Notes: generated by a model not told the origin, from the sequence alone. Positions 43,505 through 51,953 are shown, numbered from the stretch's first letter. The stretch is DNA of 64,000 bases from Nocardia vermiculata NBRC 100427 (GCF_001613265.1 NZ_BDCA01000030.1:1-64000), one strand, 5' to 3'. A program made the numbers and translations.

Positions 43505-44646
43505 GCGTGCCCCGATGGCCGATACACCCGCAACCGGGACCGATCGAATCGCTGTCATCGTGGCTGGAACGGCTCGCCACGGTCTATCAGCTGCCGGTGA
43601 AAGTGCTGCTGGCCGACTTGTGTGCCGATTCCGGGCTGAACATTCGCCTGGTCACCTCGACCTTTCCGCACCCAGCGCTGCTGGCCGCGCTCGCCGACCG
43701 CACCGGCGTTCCAGTGCCCCGGCTGGCGACGATGACCCTGTCCGGATGGGTACCGTGGTTGTTCGAGAAACTGTGGCCGCGCGAGTTCGAGCATCAGCAG
43801 TTGTTCGACAACTATGTGGGGCGCCACTCGGTGTTGCTGCTGCCCGGGACCATCGACCGCGATATCGTCCGCCGTGTCAAATCCCGATGGGACGGTCCCT
43901 GGCTGGCGTCCCCGCGCAGGCCGCGAGCCTGCCCGGTCTGCGCCACCGACCCGGACTCCGGCCGCGCCCTGGTGTGGGATCTGCCGCTGATGATCAGCTG
44001 CGTCGAGCACCGCTGCCGCCTCGAACGCGCCGGCGCCGTCGCGATCGGTGCCATCTCGGCCCCGGCCGCGGTGGACGAGACGGTCACCACGATGGACGGC
44101 TACACCTACCAAGCACTCACCACCGGGCTGGTGCGATTGCCGGGCCGCACCGTGCACGCCGGGGTGTGGTTCCGGCTGCTGCGCTGCGTGCTCGAAGAAC
44201 TCTGCGTGTCCCGCCTGTCGTGCAGTGCCCGCACGGGCGCTGTCCTGGAAACCATCTGGGACACAATCGAACTCCCGATGCGCGGGCGGATCGTCGCGAT
44301 GCTCGAGCCCTACGAGTGCCTGGACCCCGAGGTCGCCGAGACGCTGCTGCGCGCTGCCGCGTTGGCGCTGGCGCTGGCGGCCGAACGGTCCATTCCGGCG
44401 CTCGGGGAACTCGGGCCCGCGCTCGCCCCAATGCCCTATCGGCAGGTGCCGCCCGGAGATCCCCCAGTGCGACCCTGCACGCCACCCCGGCGGGACCTGT
44501 TGAATCCGCCTCGCTGGTGGCCCGCCGCGCCGGTGCAGGCCGGACCACCACCAGATTGGCCACAGATCGCTCGCCGTTATGCGCTCAAGCGAGGGTTCCC
44601 GGCATGGGTCTTCGGTGGGCTCACCGACGACCCCGGATTCGACTAG
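43501..44646 (+). CDS. TniQ target-selection protein, second copy
   Basis: The 381-residue protein (GTG 43501, GTGA overlap with the first tniQ) repeats the TniQ layout: PGPIESLSSWLERLATVYQ, MTLSGWVPWLFEK, a zinc-finger segment (CPVC, then CVEHRCRL) and RTVHAGVWFRLLRC. It lacks the first copy's roughly 80-residue C-terminal extension. The two copies have diverged well beyond recent duplication, so both are probably functional. Confidence 0.88.
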   Translation: MSVPRWPIHPQPGPIESLSSWLERLATVYQLPVKVLLADLCADSGLNIRLVTSTFPHPALLAALADRTGVPVPRLATMTLSGWVPWLFEKLWPREFEHQQLFDNYVGRHSVLLLPGTIDRDIVRRVKSRWDGPWLASPRRPRACPVCATDPDSGRALVWDLPLMISCVEHRCRLERAGAVAIGAISAPAAVDETVTTMDGYTYQALTTGLVRLPGRTVHAGVWFRLLRCVLEELCVSRLSCSARTGAVLETIWDTIELPMRGRIVAMLEPYECLDPEVAETLLRAAALALALAAERSIPALGELGPALAPMPYRQVPPGDPPVRPCTPPRRDLLNPPRWWPAAPVQAGPPPDWPQIARRYALKRGFPAWVFGGLTDDPGFD

Positions 44647-45950
44647 CTGTCGGGGTGATCCGGGCAGACAGGCCCGGCGTCGGTGACACGCCAGCGGCGC
44701 ACCGCCAGCCAGCGCCGGACCAGTGCCGGGATTTCGCCGGTGTCGCGGAGTTCGGTGGCGTAGACGCCGGTGAGCAGGGGGCCGCCGCAGTCGCAGGCCG
44801 CGCACTCGATGTCGGCGATCGGCACGTCACGGGGGCGGCACCGGTGGCAGTGGCGGGCCTCGATGAGACCGCCGTCGTCGGCCGGTTCGAGCCAGATGAC
44901 CTTGATGTCTTCGAGGAGTCGCCCGCGTTCGGAGGTCTCGCGGGTGGTGTATCCGCAGGCGTCGTTCGGGCAGACCGCGGGCGGCTCGGGCAGGTTCATG
45001 CGAGCGGTCTGCTTGAGCCGCCACGCCAGATTCGGCCGCTCGCGCTCGAACTCGCGTGTGCTGGCGCTGGTTTCAGCATGTTCGCCGGCGGCGTTGTCGT
45101 CGTCCGCCGGTAGCGGCCGGATCGGATCCGGCTCGGGTACGAGGCCACCGAGGTCGACCAGGCCGGTCGGCGCCGCCTCCGTCACCACCGAGCTGGAACC
45201 GCCCGGGGAACCAGGTCGCCCGTCGATGGGATCACCGGCGGGGACACCGAGGGTTTGCGGTGTGGCGGTTGCGGTTTCGGTGATGGCCGACACGACATCT
45301 GGTGCCGGGTCTGCCTGGTCGACCACGACGGTGGCCGGTGCACCGGGTGTCGGGAGTGGGGTGGCGGGCCCGGAGTGGGGCCGGGTGCCGATGCTGTTCT
45401 TGTCGAGGTGGCCGTAGAGGGTGCCGCGTTTGACGCCGAGGATGTCGGCGATCTGCTGGACGGTGTGTCGGCCTTCGTCGTAGAGACGCTGGGCCTGTTC
45501 GATCTGGTGGACGGTGAGCTTGGGCCGCCGGCCGCCTTTGCGGCCGCGGGCGCGGGCGGCTTCGAGCCCGTCGCGGGTGTTGGCGACGATCAGCTCCCGC
45601 TGAAACTCCGCCAGCACCGACAGCATGCCGAACATGGCGCGCCCCTCGGCGGTGTCAGTGTCGATGCCCTGTTCGAGCACCTTCAGCCCGATGCCGCGCT
45701 CGCGCAGATCGGCGCCGAGGTTGACCAGATGCAGCATCGACCGGCCGAGCCGGTCCAGGCGAGTGATGACGATGGTGTCCCCGCGGCGCGCAAGAGTGAG
45801 GACGAGATCGAGTTTCGGTCGCGATGCCTTCGCGCCGCTGGCAGTATCGATGTGGATGTCGCCCGGTTCGACTCCGGCGCGTCGCAGCGCGTCGATCTGG
45901 TGGGCGGGGTTCTGCTCGGCGGTCGACACCCGCCCGTAGCCGATCAACAT
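44643..45950 (-). CDS. tniR: Serine resolvase with a Cys-rich C-terminal tail
   Basis: From ATG 45950 the 435-residue protein begins MLIGYGRVSTAEQNP (catalytic Ser in RVST). It contains RLDRLGRSML and AEFQRELI, and a helix-turn-helix (TVQQIADILGVKRGTLYGHL, about residues 165-184). The remaining 250 residues are absent from ordinary resolvases: a Pro/Ala-rich linker and then a four-Cys-cluster module (CPNDAC, CHRC, CAAC, CPDH). That module matches the plasmid protein at 28006-28485. It overlaps the second tniQ end by 4 bases. Confidence 0.88.
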   Translation of the reverse strand: MLIGYGRVSTAEQNPAHQIDALRRAGVEPGDIHIDTASGAKASRPKLDLVLTLARRGDTIVITRLDRLGRSMLHLVNLGADLRERGIGLKVLEQGIDTDTAEGRAMFGMLSVLAEFQRELIVANTRDGLEAARARGRKGGRRPKLTVHQIEQAQRLYDEGRHTVQQIADILGVKRGTLYGHLDKNSIGTRPHSGPATPLPTPGAPATVVVDQADPAPDVVSAITETATATPQTLGVPAGDPIDGRPGSPGGSSSVVTEAAPTGLVDLGGLVPEPDPIRPLPADDDNAAGEHAETSASTREFERERPNLAWRLKQTARMNLPEPPAVCPNDACGYTTRETSERGRLLEDIKVIWLEPADDGGLIEARHCHRCRPRDVPIADIECAACDCGGPLLTGVYATELRDTGEIPALVRRWLAVRRWRVTDAGPVCPDHPDS

Positions 45951-45951
45951 G

Positions 45952-46075
45952 GTGTCGAAAATAGCCGAAATCGGGTTTGCCGACGTTGTTTCCCGGCACG
46001 GGTTTTCGACACTTTTCTCCTGGGGTTTCTCCCGCTCACGCAAGGTTGTCGGCAAATGATCGTTTTCCGACAACC
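45952..46075. other. res-like site upstream of the tni resolvase
   Basis: TGTCGAAAA (45953) pairs with TTTTCGACA (46004) across about 40 bases. GGTTGTCGG (46044) pairs with CCGACAACC (46067) as a 32-base dimer-sized site. The position immediately before the resolvase start fits a resolution site. Confidence 0.65.
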
Positions 46076-46233
46076 GCTATCTGAGCCGAACACGCTCCCC
46101 AACCAGGTTCGCGCCGAATCCACTGCATCAGTGCACACCTGGTTTGATCTGGTTCAATTCATCGTTTGCCACCTGACTTTAATTGATGGCACACTATGAA
46201 TACCGACCCAGGTCTACACGAGGAGTGTGCTGC

Positions 46234-46908
46234 ATGGCTGTCCGGTTCAAGCTCGGTTACTACTCGCCGGTCTCAGACGACCCGCTGAATCGGGGTTACG
46301 TCGGCTACTTCCCGCGTATGACCGAAGAGGAGGCATGGACAGCAGGCCGGGGCGTATGGAAGGCCAACAAGGAACGGTTAGCCCGAGAGAAGTTCGCCCT
46401 CATCATCGGTGATGGCCGGGTGTGCGCCGTCGCCGAGATCCACGGGGTGTCCGTGCATGAGGATCGCGTCGCCGTCGACGGCGAGGTGCTGGCCGAAGGT
46501 CACCCGGTCCGCGAAGCCTGGATCGGCAAACCCGATCCGGTGGTCAACGCCTCGCAGAACCCGGTCGGCTACTGCGACCTCCCGGAAGAAGCCGAGTTCC
46601 GCGAACGTCCCTGCGGCTGCGGGTGCGGTGAGATCTCCACCCGCGATTTCCTGCCCGGCCACGACGTGCGCGCCTTCCAGGACCGTGTCCGCACCATGTT
46701 CGCCGGGTCGGCGCTCCAGTTCTTCCGCTGGGTCGACACGACGGCCGCCGAGCACGGACTTCCGCTACTGGAGGGCAACACTCGCACCGTGACAGCCGAC
46801 GATCCCGGCGACGACGAGGCCGAGAAATGGCCGCTGTCCGCACGACAGGACCCGGCCGCGGCCGGCACCGGCCCGGTCGGCACCGCTGCGGAGGGTGAAA
46901 CACGATGA
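46234..46908 (+). CDS. Hypothetical protein with a CGCGCG motif
   Basis: The 224-residue product starts at ATG 46234 (GAGGAGTG upstream). It reads FKLGYYSPVSDDPLNRGYVG early on and contains PCGCGCGEISTRDFLPGHD in the middle, a possible metal site. It is translationally coupled to the next small gene (ATGA). I recognise no family. Confidence 0.6.
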   Translation: MAVRFKLGYYSPVSDDPLNRGYVGYFPRMTEEEAWTAGRGVWKANKERLAREKFALIIGDGRVCAVAEIHGVSVHEDRVAVDGEVLAEGHPVREAWIGKPDPVVNASQNPVGYCDLPEEAEFRERPCGCGCGEISTRDFLPGHDVRAFQDRVRTMFAGSALQFFRWVDTTAAEHGLPLLEGNTRTVTADDPGDDEAEKWPLSARQDPAAAGTGPVGTAAEGETR

Positions 46909-47117
46909 GCAGCAACAGAATCGGTCAGCGCGTCGTCCACACGGAATACACCTTCTGCGCTCGCTGCGGGGAGACGACCGCTTTCCCCGCCGGTGTCGCG
47001 ACCCCCGACGGCCTGGGCGAGGTCCGCACCTGCGAGAACGACTGTGGTCAGCAGATCACCACACCCCTGCTGGTGTGGACCGACGACAAGAACGCCGAGG
47101 TCACCTTCGAAAGCTGA
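46905..47117 (+). CDS. Small zinc-ribbon-like protein
   Basis: The 70-residue product has CARCG and CENDCG, the two halves of a four-Cys ribbon, with strands between. It overlaps the previous stop by 4 bases and precedes the transposase remnant. Function is unknown. Confidence 0.6.
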   Translation: MSSNRIGQRVVHTEYTFCARCGETTAFPAGVATPDGLGEVRTCENDCGQQITTPLLVWTDDKNAEVTFES

Positions 47118-47135
47118 CTGCGAAGAAAGGAGTAT

Positions 47136-47316
47136 TACGGGCTCGCGGTCGAGCAGATGGCGCCGCATCGATGACGAGGTGCTGGCGCATATCAGCCCGG
47201 CACACAGCGAGAACATCAACTTCTTCGGCGCCATCGAGGTCGACATCGACGCCGAATTCGCCCAGCTCGGCCCGACCGGCTACCGGCCGCTGCGCGTGCG
47301 CGACACCCTGTTCTGA
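47136..47316 (+). pseudogene. C-terminal remnant of a third Tn3-family transposase
   Basis: The frame encodes DDEVLAHISPAHSENINFFG and a further 25 residues ending RVRDTLF. This is the standard Tn3 transposase end (helix, then SP..xEhIN.xG). Only about 50 residues remain, and the upstream sequence is frameshifted relative to the family. It differs from both complete tnpA genes in the window, so another Tn3 element once brought or flanked the metal genes. Confidence 0.75.
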
Positions 47317-47341
47317 TCTCACAGGTCCGCCGGCCCGCCGG

Positions 47342-47357
47342 GCGTCACCCATGACGC
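47342..47357. terminator. Hairpin GCGTC-ACCCAT-GACGC
   Basis: A short perfect stem with loop ACCCAT lies before the cadmium operon. A longer stem with the same loop lies at its far end (50742-50767). Confidence 0.45.
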
Positions 47358-47401
47358 GATCACCCCATAGACCAATCCGCATTTTGAGATATCATCGGGT
47401 T

Positions 47402-47779
47402 ATGCCGATTAAACCTGGCCCGGTCGATGGATCGGTGCGTGACGATCTCGCCGGCGCGGTGGCGTTGTTCCACAGCCTGTCCGACCCCACCCGGCTGGCG
47501 ATCGCGCGCCACCTCACCCACGGGGAGGCGCGCGTGGTCGACCTGACCAGGGCGCTGGGGCTGCCGCAGTCCACGGTGTCCTCACACCTGGCGTGCCTGC
47601 GTGACTGCCAGCTGATCACCGGCCGTCCCGAGGGCCGCCAGGTCTTCTATGCCCTGGCCCGCCCGGAGCTCCTGGATCTGTTCGCGGCCGCGGAGACGCT
47701 GCTGGCCGCGACCGGCAACGCGGTCGCGCTGTGCCCCCACTACGGCACCTGCGCCGACACCGAGGAGGAGGGGGCCTGA
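47402..47779 (+). CDS. CmtR-like cadmium/lead-sensing ArsR repressor
   Basis: The 125-residue ArsR/SmtB protein has a winged helix (LTRALGLPQSTVSSHLACLR). Cysteines 65 and 69 lie in the recognition helix (HLACLRDC), and Cys 111 and 117 near the end. That arrangement is the metal site of CmtR-type Cd/Pb sensors in mycobacteria. Its stop overlaps the P-type ATPase start (TGATG), so it should derepress the exporter when metal binds. Confidence 0.85.
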   Translation: MPIKPGPVDGSVRDDLAGAVALFHSLSDPTRLAIARHLTHGEARVVDLTRALGLPQSTVSSHLACLRDCQLITGRPEGRQVFYALARPELLDLFAAAETLLAATGNAVALCPHYGTCADTEEEGA

Positions 47780-49746
47780 TGAGCGATGCGTGCGGCTGCG
47801 GCCACGACGAACCCACCACCGGCGACGGCGCCGAACGCGAACCCGAGAAGCTGTGGGAAGTCGGCGAATTGCGCTGGGCCGCGGTGTCCGGTGTGTTCCT
47901 GGTGGCCGCGTGGATCACGAGTTGGACCGGTGGGCCCGATATCGCCGTGCGGGTGCTGGAGTGGGTGGCGCTGCTGGCTGGCGCCTATACGTTCGTTCCT
48001 TCCACAGTGAAACGCCTGGCGCAGGGAAAGATCGGTGTCGGCGCGCTGATGACCATCGCCGCTATCGGCGCGGCCGCGCTCGGCGAGGTGAGCGAGGCCG
48101 CGATGCTGGCGTTCCTGTTCTCCATCAGCGAAGGACTGGAAGAGCATTCGATCGCCCGCACCCGCCACGGTCTGCGCGCGCTGCTTTCGCTGGTGCCCGA
48201 CACCGCGACCGTGCGACGTGACGGCACCGAAACCGTTGTCGGTCCCACCGAATTGCGGGTCGGGGACCGCATGATCGTCAAACCGGGTGAGCGGGTCGCC
48301 ACCGACGGCATCATCCGCACCGGCCGCACCGCCATGGACACCTCCGCCATCACCGGGGAATCCGTGCCGGTGGAGGCCGGTCCGGGTGATGAGGTGTTCG
48401 CCGGATCGATCAACGGCACCGGTGTGCTGGAGGTCGAGGTCACCACCACCGCCGCAGACAACTCCCTGGCCCGGATCGTGGCGATCGTCGAGGCCGAGCA
48501 GTCCCGCAAGGGCGCGGGCCAGCGCCTGGCCGACCGCATCGCCACACCCCTCGTCCCGGGAATCATGGTCGCCGCCGTGCTCATCGCCGGAATCGGTGCG
48601 CTGTTCGGTGATCCCGTGGTGTGGATCGAACGCGCGTTGGTCGTGCTGGTCGCCGCGTCGCCGTGTGCGCTGGCCATCGCGATCCCGGTCACCGTGGTCG
48701 CCGCGATCGGCGCGGCCAGCAAACTCGGCGTCCTCATCAAGGGCGGCGCCGCCCTCGAAGCGCTCGGCACGATTCGCGGGGTCGCCCTGGACAAGACCGG
48801 CACCTTGACCGCCAACCGTCCCGCCGTCATCGACGTCGCCACCATCGACGGGGTGACCCGCGAGCAGGTGCTGGCCGTGGCCGCAGCGCTGGAGGCTCGC
48901 AGCGAACACCCCCTCGCGCCAGCGATTCTCGCCGCCGTCGACCACACCGAACCGGCCACCGACGTCGAGGCCGTCACCGGCGCCGGGCTCACCGGGCGGC
49001 TCGACGGCCGCCACGTGCGGCTCGGCCGTCCCGGCTGGCTCGAGCCCGGGGTACTGGCCGCCGACGTGGCACGGATGCAGGAAGCCGGGGCAACCGCGGT
49101 CCTGGTCGCCGACGACGGGCGGGTCATCGGCGCGATCGCCGTGCGCGACGAACTGCGCCCCGAAGCCGCCGAAGTCATCGCGAGGTTGGATGCCGACGGC
49201 TATCACGTCGCCATGCTCACCGGCGACAACCACACCACCGCAACAGCTTTGGCGAAAGACGTCGGCATCGATGAGGTGTATGCCGAACTGCGGCCCGAGG
49301 ACAAGGCCCGCCTGATCGAGAAACTGCGCGGCCAACGCCGGACCGCGATGGTCGGCGACGGCGTCAACGACGCCCCCGCGCTGGCCACCGCCGACCTCGG
49401 TATCGCCATGGGCGCCATGGGCACCGACGTCGCCATCGAAACCGCCGATATCGCCCTCATGGGCGAAGACCTGCGTCACCTGCCGCAGGCATTCGGGCAC
49501 GCGCGCCGAGCCCGCGCCATCATGTTCCAGAACGTCGGCCTGTCCCTCGGATTAATCACGATCCTGATCCCCTTGGCGCTGTTCGGGATCCTCGGCCTCG
49601 CCGCCGTCGTGGCGGTCCATGAACTCGCCGAGATCGTGGTCATCGCCAACGGTGTGCGCGCCGGACGCACCACACCACTGGCTCCCGCCCCCGGCCGGCC
49701 GGCGGCACCGCTGCCGCGCGCCGCGACGGCAGCGACCTCGGCATGA
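47779..49746 (+). CDS. cadA: CadA/ZntA-type metal-exporting P-type ATPase
   Basis: The 655-residue P1B ATPase has TGES (phosphatase), the SPC metal-site motif (AASPCALAI, about residue 293), DKTGT (Asp about 338) and GDGVNDAP (about 528). It lacks an N-terminal HMA fold but starts with a CGCGH metal-binding patch. The SPC motif places it with Zn/Cd/Pb exporters. It is coupled to the CmtR-like gene and to lspA. Confidence 0.92.
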   Translation: MSDACGCGHDEPTTGDGAEREPEKLWEVGELRWAAVSGVFLVAAWITSWTGGPDIAVRVLEWVALLAGAYTFVPSTVKRLAQGKIGVGALMTIAAIGAAALGEVSEAAMLAFLFSISEGLEEHSIARTRHGLRALLSLVPDTATVRRDGTETVVGPTELRVGDRMIVKPGERVATDGIIRTGRTAMDTSAITGESVPVEAGPGDEVFAGSINGTGVLEVEVTTTAADNSLARIVAIVEAEQSRKGAGQRLADRIATPLVPGIMVAAVLIAGIGALFGDPVVWIERALVVLVAASPCALAIAIPVTVVAAIGAASKLGVLIKGGAALEALGTIRGVALDKTGTLTANRPAVIDVATIDGVTREQVLAVAAALEARSEHPLAPAILAAVDHTEPATDVEAVTGAGLTGRLDGRHVRLGRPGWLEPGVLAADVARMQEAGATAVLVADDGRVIGAIAVRDELRPEAAEVIARLDADGYHVAMLTGDNHTTATALAKDVGIDEVYAELRPEDKARLIEKLRGQRRTAMVGDGVNDAPALATADLGIAMGAMGTDVAIETADIALMGEDLRHLPQAFGHARRARAIMFQNVGLSLGLITILIPLALFGILGLAAVVAVHELAEIVVIANGVRAGRTTPLAPAPGRPAAPLPRAATAATSA

Positions 49747-50258
49747 GGACTGCCGACCGCGCCCCGGCCTGGCGGACCCGAGTTACCGCGGCCGCTGTCG
49801 TGGTGGTGCTGGCCGCGCTCGATCTGGGGCTGAAAGCCTGGGCCGAGCGTGGCCTGACTGCGGGCCGCACGATAGAGCTGCCCGTGGTCGGGCTGCGGCT
49901 GGCCCACAACCCGGGCATCGCGTTCAGCCTCGCCGACACGCTGCCCACCGCCGTGTTGCTCACTGGCATCGGGGTGATCATCACCGGCATCGCGGTGCTC
50001 ACTTGGCGGGCCACCGGCCCGGGGTCCTCGATGGCCTGGCCGCCGCTGGCGGTCATCCTCGCCGGCGCGATCGCCAACTTCGCTGACCGCGCTGGCGACG
50101 GCGTGGTCACCGACTACCTGCACACCGGCTGGTGGCCCACCTTCAACCTCGCCGACACCTACATCACCTGCGGCGCCCTCGCCCTGGCCGTGCTCGCCCT
50201 GCGCCCGGCCCGCACCGGGGCGAGCACCGGCAGCGAAACCGAGTACGACGCCCGGTAG
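49743..50258 (+). CDS. lspA: Lipoprotein signal peptidase
   Basis: The 171-residue protein has four membrane helices and the two catalytic Asp blocks NFADRAGDGVVTDYL and FNLADTYI, as in signal peptidase II. Its ATG overlaps the cadA stop. lspA genes linked to cadmium or lead exporters are a known arrangement, probably aiding processing of metal-binding lipoproteins. Confidence 0.9.
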   Translation: MRTADRAPAWRTRVTAAAVVVVLAALDLGLKAWAERGLTAGRTIELPVVGLRLAHNPGIAFSLADTLPTAVLLTGIGVIITGIAVLTWRATGPGSSMAWPPLAVILAGAIANFADRAGDGVVTDYLHTGWWPTFNLADTYITCGALALAVLALRPARTGASTGSETEYDAR

Positions 50259-50268
50259 TATCGCGGTT

Positions 50269-50730
50269 GTGATCGCTGCCCCGCCCGCTGCGCGACGAGC
50301 CGGTATCGCCCGGCTGCTCGTCGTGCTGGCCGTGTTGGCGGGCATCGTGGCGATCCAGAACGCGCACTGTGCCACGGGCTCGGCGATGACCATGAGCCCG
50401 ACCATGACCGCCACCCTCGCCATCGGCAGCGACGGGGACATGCCGCACCACGGGATCGACCCCCTGACGCACTCGGGCCCGCGCGACACCGTCACCGCCG
50501 CCGCGCTGACACCGCGCGCGAATGCCGATCACCGCACTCCCGCGCTGGCCTGCGATATCGCGATGGCCTGTCTGGCGGTGTCGCTGGCGCTGCTGGTCGC
50601 CCTGGCCTTCGTTCACCCCGCACTGATCGGGTCCCCGCATCGGCTCCCGCTGCCACTGCGGGGCCGGCGCCCGGCATCGGCGCCGCCGCGCCCACCCAGC
50701 CTCGCCGCACTCTGCGTCCTGCGGACATAA
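50269..50730 (+). CDS. Small membrane protein with His/Met-rich loop (DUF6153-like)
   Basis: The 153-residue product (GTG 50269) has two membrane helices. The loop between them is rich in Met, Thr and His (SAMTMSPTMTATL, then DMPHHGID), suggesting metal binding on the outer face. It resembles the DUF6153 family of actinobacteria (from memory). It ends the cadmium operon before a hairpin. Confidence 0.6.
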   Translation: MIAAPPAARRAGIARLLVVLAVLAGIVAIQNAHCATGSAMTMSPTMTATLAIGSDGDMPHHGIDPLTHSGPRDTVTAAALTPRANADHRTPALACDIAMACLAVSLALLVALAFVHPALIGSPHRLPLPLRGRRPASAPPRPPSLAALCVLRT

Positions 50731-50741
50731 ACCGGCACGCA

Positions 50742-50767
50742 CCGGTTCGTCACCCATGACGAACCGG
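50742..50767. terminator. Terminator hairpin after the cadmium operon
   Basis: CCGGTTCGTC and GACGAACCGG pair perfectly around ACCCAT, 11 bases after the preceding stop. Confidence 0.8.
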
Positions 50768-51089
50768 CAGCCCGTGCTACGCACCGCCTCGCCATTGTGG
50801 CGCGCCCCGGAAACCATTCACGTCCGGCAGCACCCAGTGCGCGCCCGCCGCCGCAGGGATTTCCCACTGCGCCGCCGTCCGGTAGCGGCGTCGTATCCCC
50901 AGCGACCACCGCACGCATGAGCGTCGGATCGCCCCCTGGGCTCCGTCCCAGGCCCTGCGGTGCACGGTGCTCACCGATGACCTGCCCGTATCCGGCGGCC
51001 TTGTCCCCGGGCCCGGGCGGACTCGGTGACCGCACGGCTGCTATCGGCTCTGTCACTGCTGTGCTCCGACCGAAAGGCCCTTGCTGGGT
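50768..51089. other. 322-base gap before the cyclodipeptide synthase
   Basis: No gene is supported. Short leftward frames exist but have no ribosome site. The palindromic CCTGGGCTCCGTCCCAGG lies near 50935 and CCCCGGGCCCGGG near 51005. The promoter of the synthase unit presumably lies here, but no clear -35/-10 pair is visible. Confidence 0.4.
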
Positions 51090-51866
51090 ATGACCGTCGA
51101 ATCCGCCGAAGACCACGCCACCACGACCCGCACCGCCGCGCCCGCCGCGGGTGCGTTCACGGCCGAGGTGTTGACCGAGCGCTGCCGTGCGCTCGCCGAC
51201 GCCGGTGACCACGCATGCATCGGGATCAGCCCGTTCAACAGCTACTTCACCACCGACCGCATCACCGCCCTGGCCCGCTGGGCACGCCCACGGTTCGCCT
51301 CGGTGCACTTCTACGTGCCCGACGGCCCGTCGGCCTACACCCTGCAAGCCCTCGGCTACACCCCGCAACAGGCCGCCCACAAGGCCCGCCGCCAGGGCCG
51401 CTGGCTCGGCAACAAGATCCGCCGGGCGCTCACCGACCTCGGCGTACCCGACCCCGAGCCGCTGGTCCTGGACTCGGCCGCCCTGCACACCAACACCACC
51501 TATCAACGCCTGCACGCGGAGGTGTCCGGACAGTTCGCCCGCGATCCCGACTTCGCCGCCGCGTGTCTGAGCGCGTCGGGATGGGTGCTGGGCCAGCGAC
51601 TACCCGGCACCGCGGCCCCCACCGACGAGCAGACGCGTGCGGCCGTGCGGTATCTGCTCGCCGAGCTGCCGCTGTTCACCGACACCGCCGCCATCGTCGG
51701 CACCACCGCCTCGGTGTTCTGCTACCACCAGCCACCGGCGTTCCTGCGCGACCTCTATCACCACCGCCTGGCCTGGAAACCCGCACCGCACCAAGGGTTC
51801 CTCGTCCTGGCCCCCACCGGCGAGCGCGCCGACCCGACCACCCGGCCCGACCATCCGAACCGATAA
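51090..51866 (+). CDS. tRNA-dependent cyclodipeptide synthase
   Basis: The 258-residue protein has the CDPS signatures: GISPFNSYF (catalytic Ser 47, Asn 50), YLLAELP (Tyr 188, Glu 192) and SVFCYHQPPAFL (Tyr 212). All these positions sit exactly 10 residues after the AlbC active-site numbering I recall (Ser37, Asn40, Tyr178, Glu182, Tyr202). It should join two aminoacyl groups taken from charged tRNAs into a diketopiperazine. An NYQ-type relative (with His 213) is indicated. No tailoring oxidase or P450 is adjacent; a 21-codon gene and a terminator follow. Confidence 0.92.
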   Translation: MTVESAEDHATTTRTAAPAAGAFTAEVLTERCRALADAGDHACIGISPFNSYFTTDRITALARWARPRFASVHFYVPDGPSAYTLQALGYTPQQAAHKARRQGRWLGNKIRRALTDLGVPDPEPLVLDSAALHTNTTYQRLHAEVSGQFARDPDFAAACLSASGWVLGQRLPGTAAPTDEQTRAAVRYLLAELPLFTDTAAIVGTTASVFCYHQPPAFLRDLYHHRLAWKPAPHQGFLVLAPTGERADPTTRPDHPNR

Positions 51867-51881
51867 CAGAAAGGAGGACCG

Positions 51882-51947
51882 ATGAACCCGCTCCAGATGA
51901 TCTGCGACTGGCTGTGCAAAGCCATGGGCCCCTGCTGCCCGATGTAA
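51882..51947 (+). CDS. 21-residue Cys-rich peptide downstream of the synthase
   Basis: ATG 51882 has a near-perfect AAGGAGG site and lies 15 bases after the synthase stop. The frame gives a 21-residue peptide with cysteines at 8, 12, 18 and 19, plus Trp 10 and four methionines. A perfect terminator follows 6 bases after the stop. The strong translation signal, Cys density and position suggest a real peptide that may bind thiophilic metals. No homology can be claimed. Confidence 0.6.
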   Translation: MNPLQMICDWLCKAMGPCCPM

Positions 51948-51953
51948 CCGATC

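Larger units (their letters stand above)
39420..46160. mobile_element. Tn402/Tn5053-type transposition module (ends approximate)
   Basis: The tniA-tniB-tniQ-tniQ genes run rightward and a divergent resolvase with a res-like site closes the unit, as in Tn402/Tn5053. I could not fix the terminal repeats. A 30-base stretch near 39419-39450 resembles 46126-46155 in direct, not inverted, orientation. The boundaries given are only the gene-free flanks. Confidence 0.6.

Noticed and set aside
39419..46155. Terminal repeats of the tni transposon
   Set aside because: The best-matching flanking stretches are in direct orientation and gapped, and no TGT...ACA pair with a 5-base duplication could be confirmed. 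The ends are left approximate.
47740..49500. A 586-codon minus-strand frame across cadA
   Set aside because: It is the Gly/His/Asp-rich antisense of the P-type ATPase and has no coding signature.
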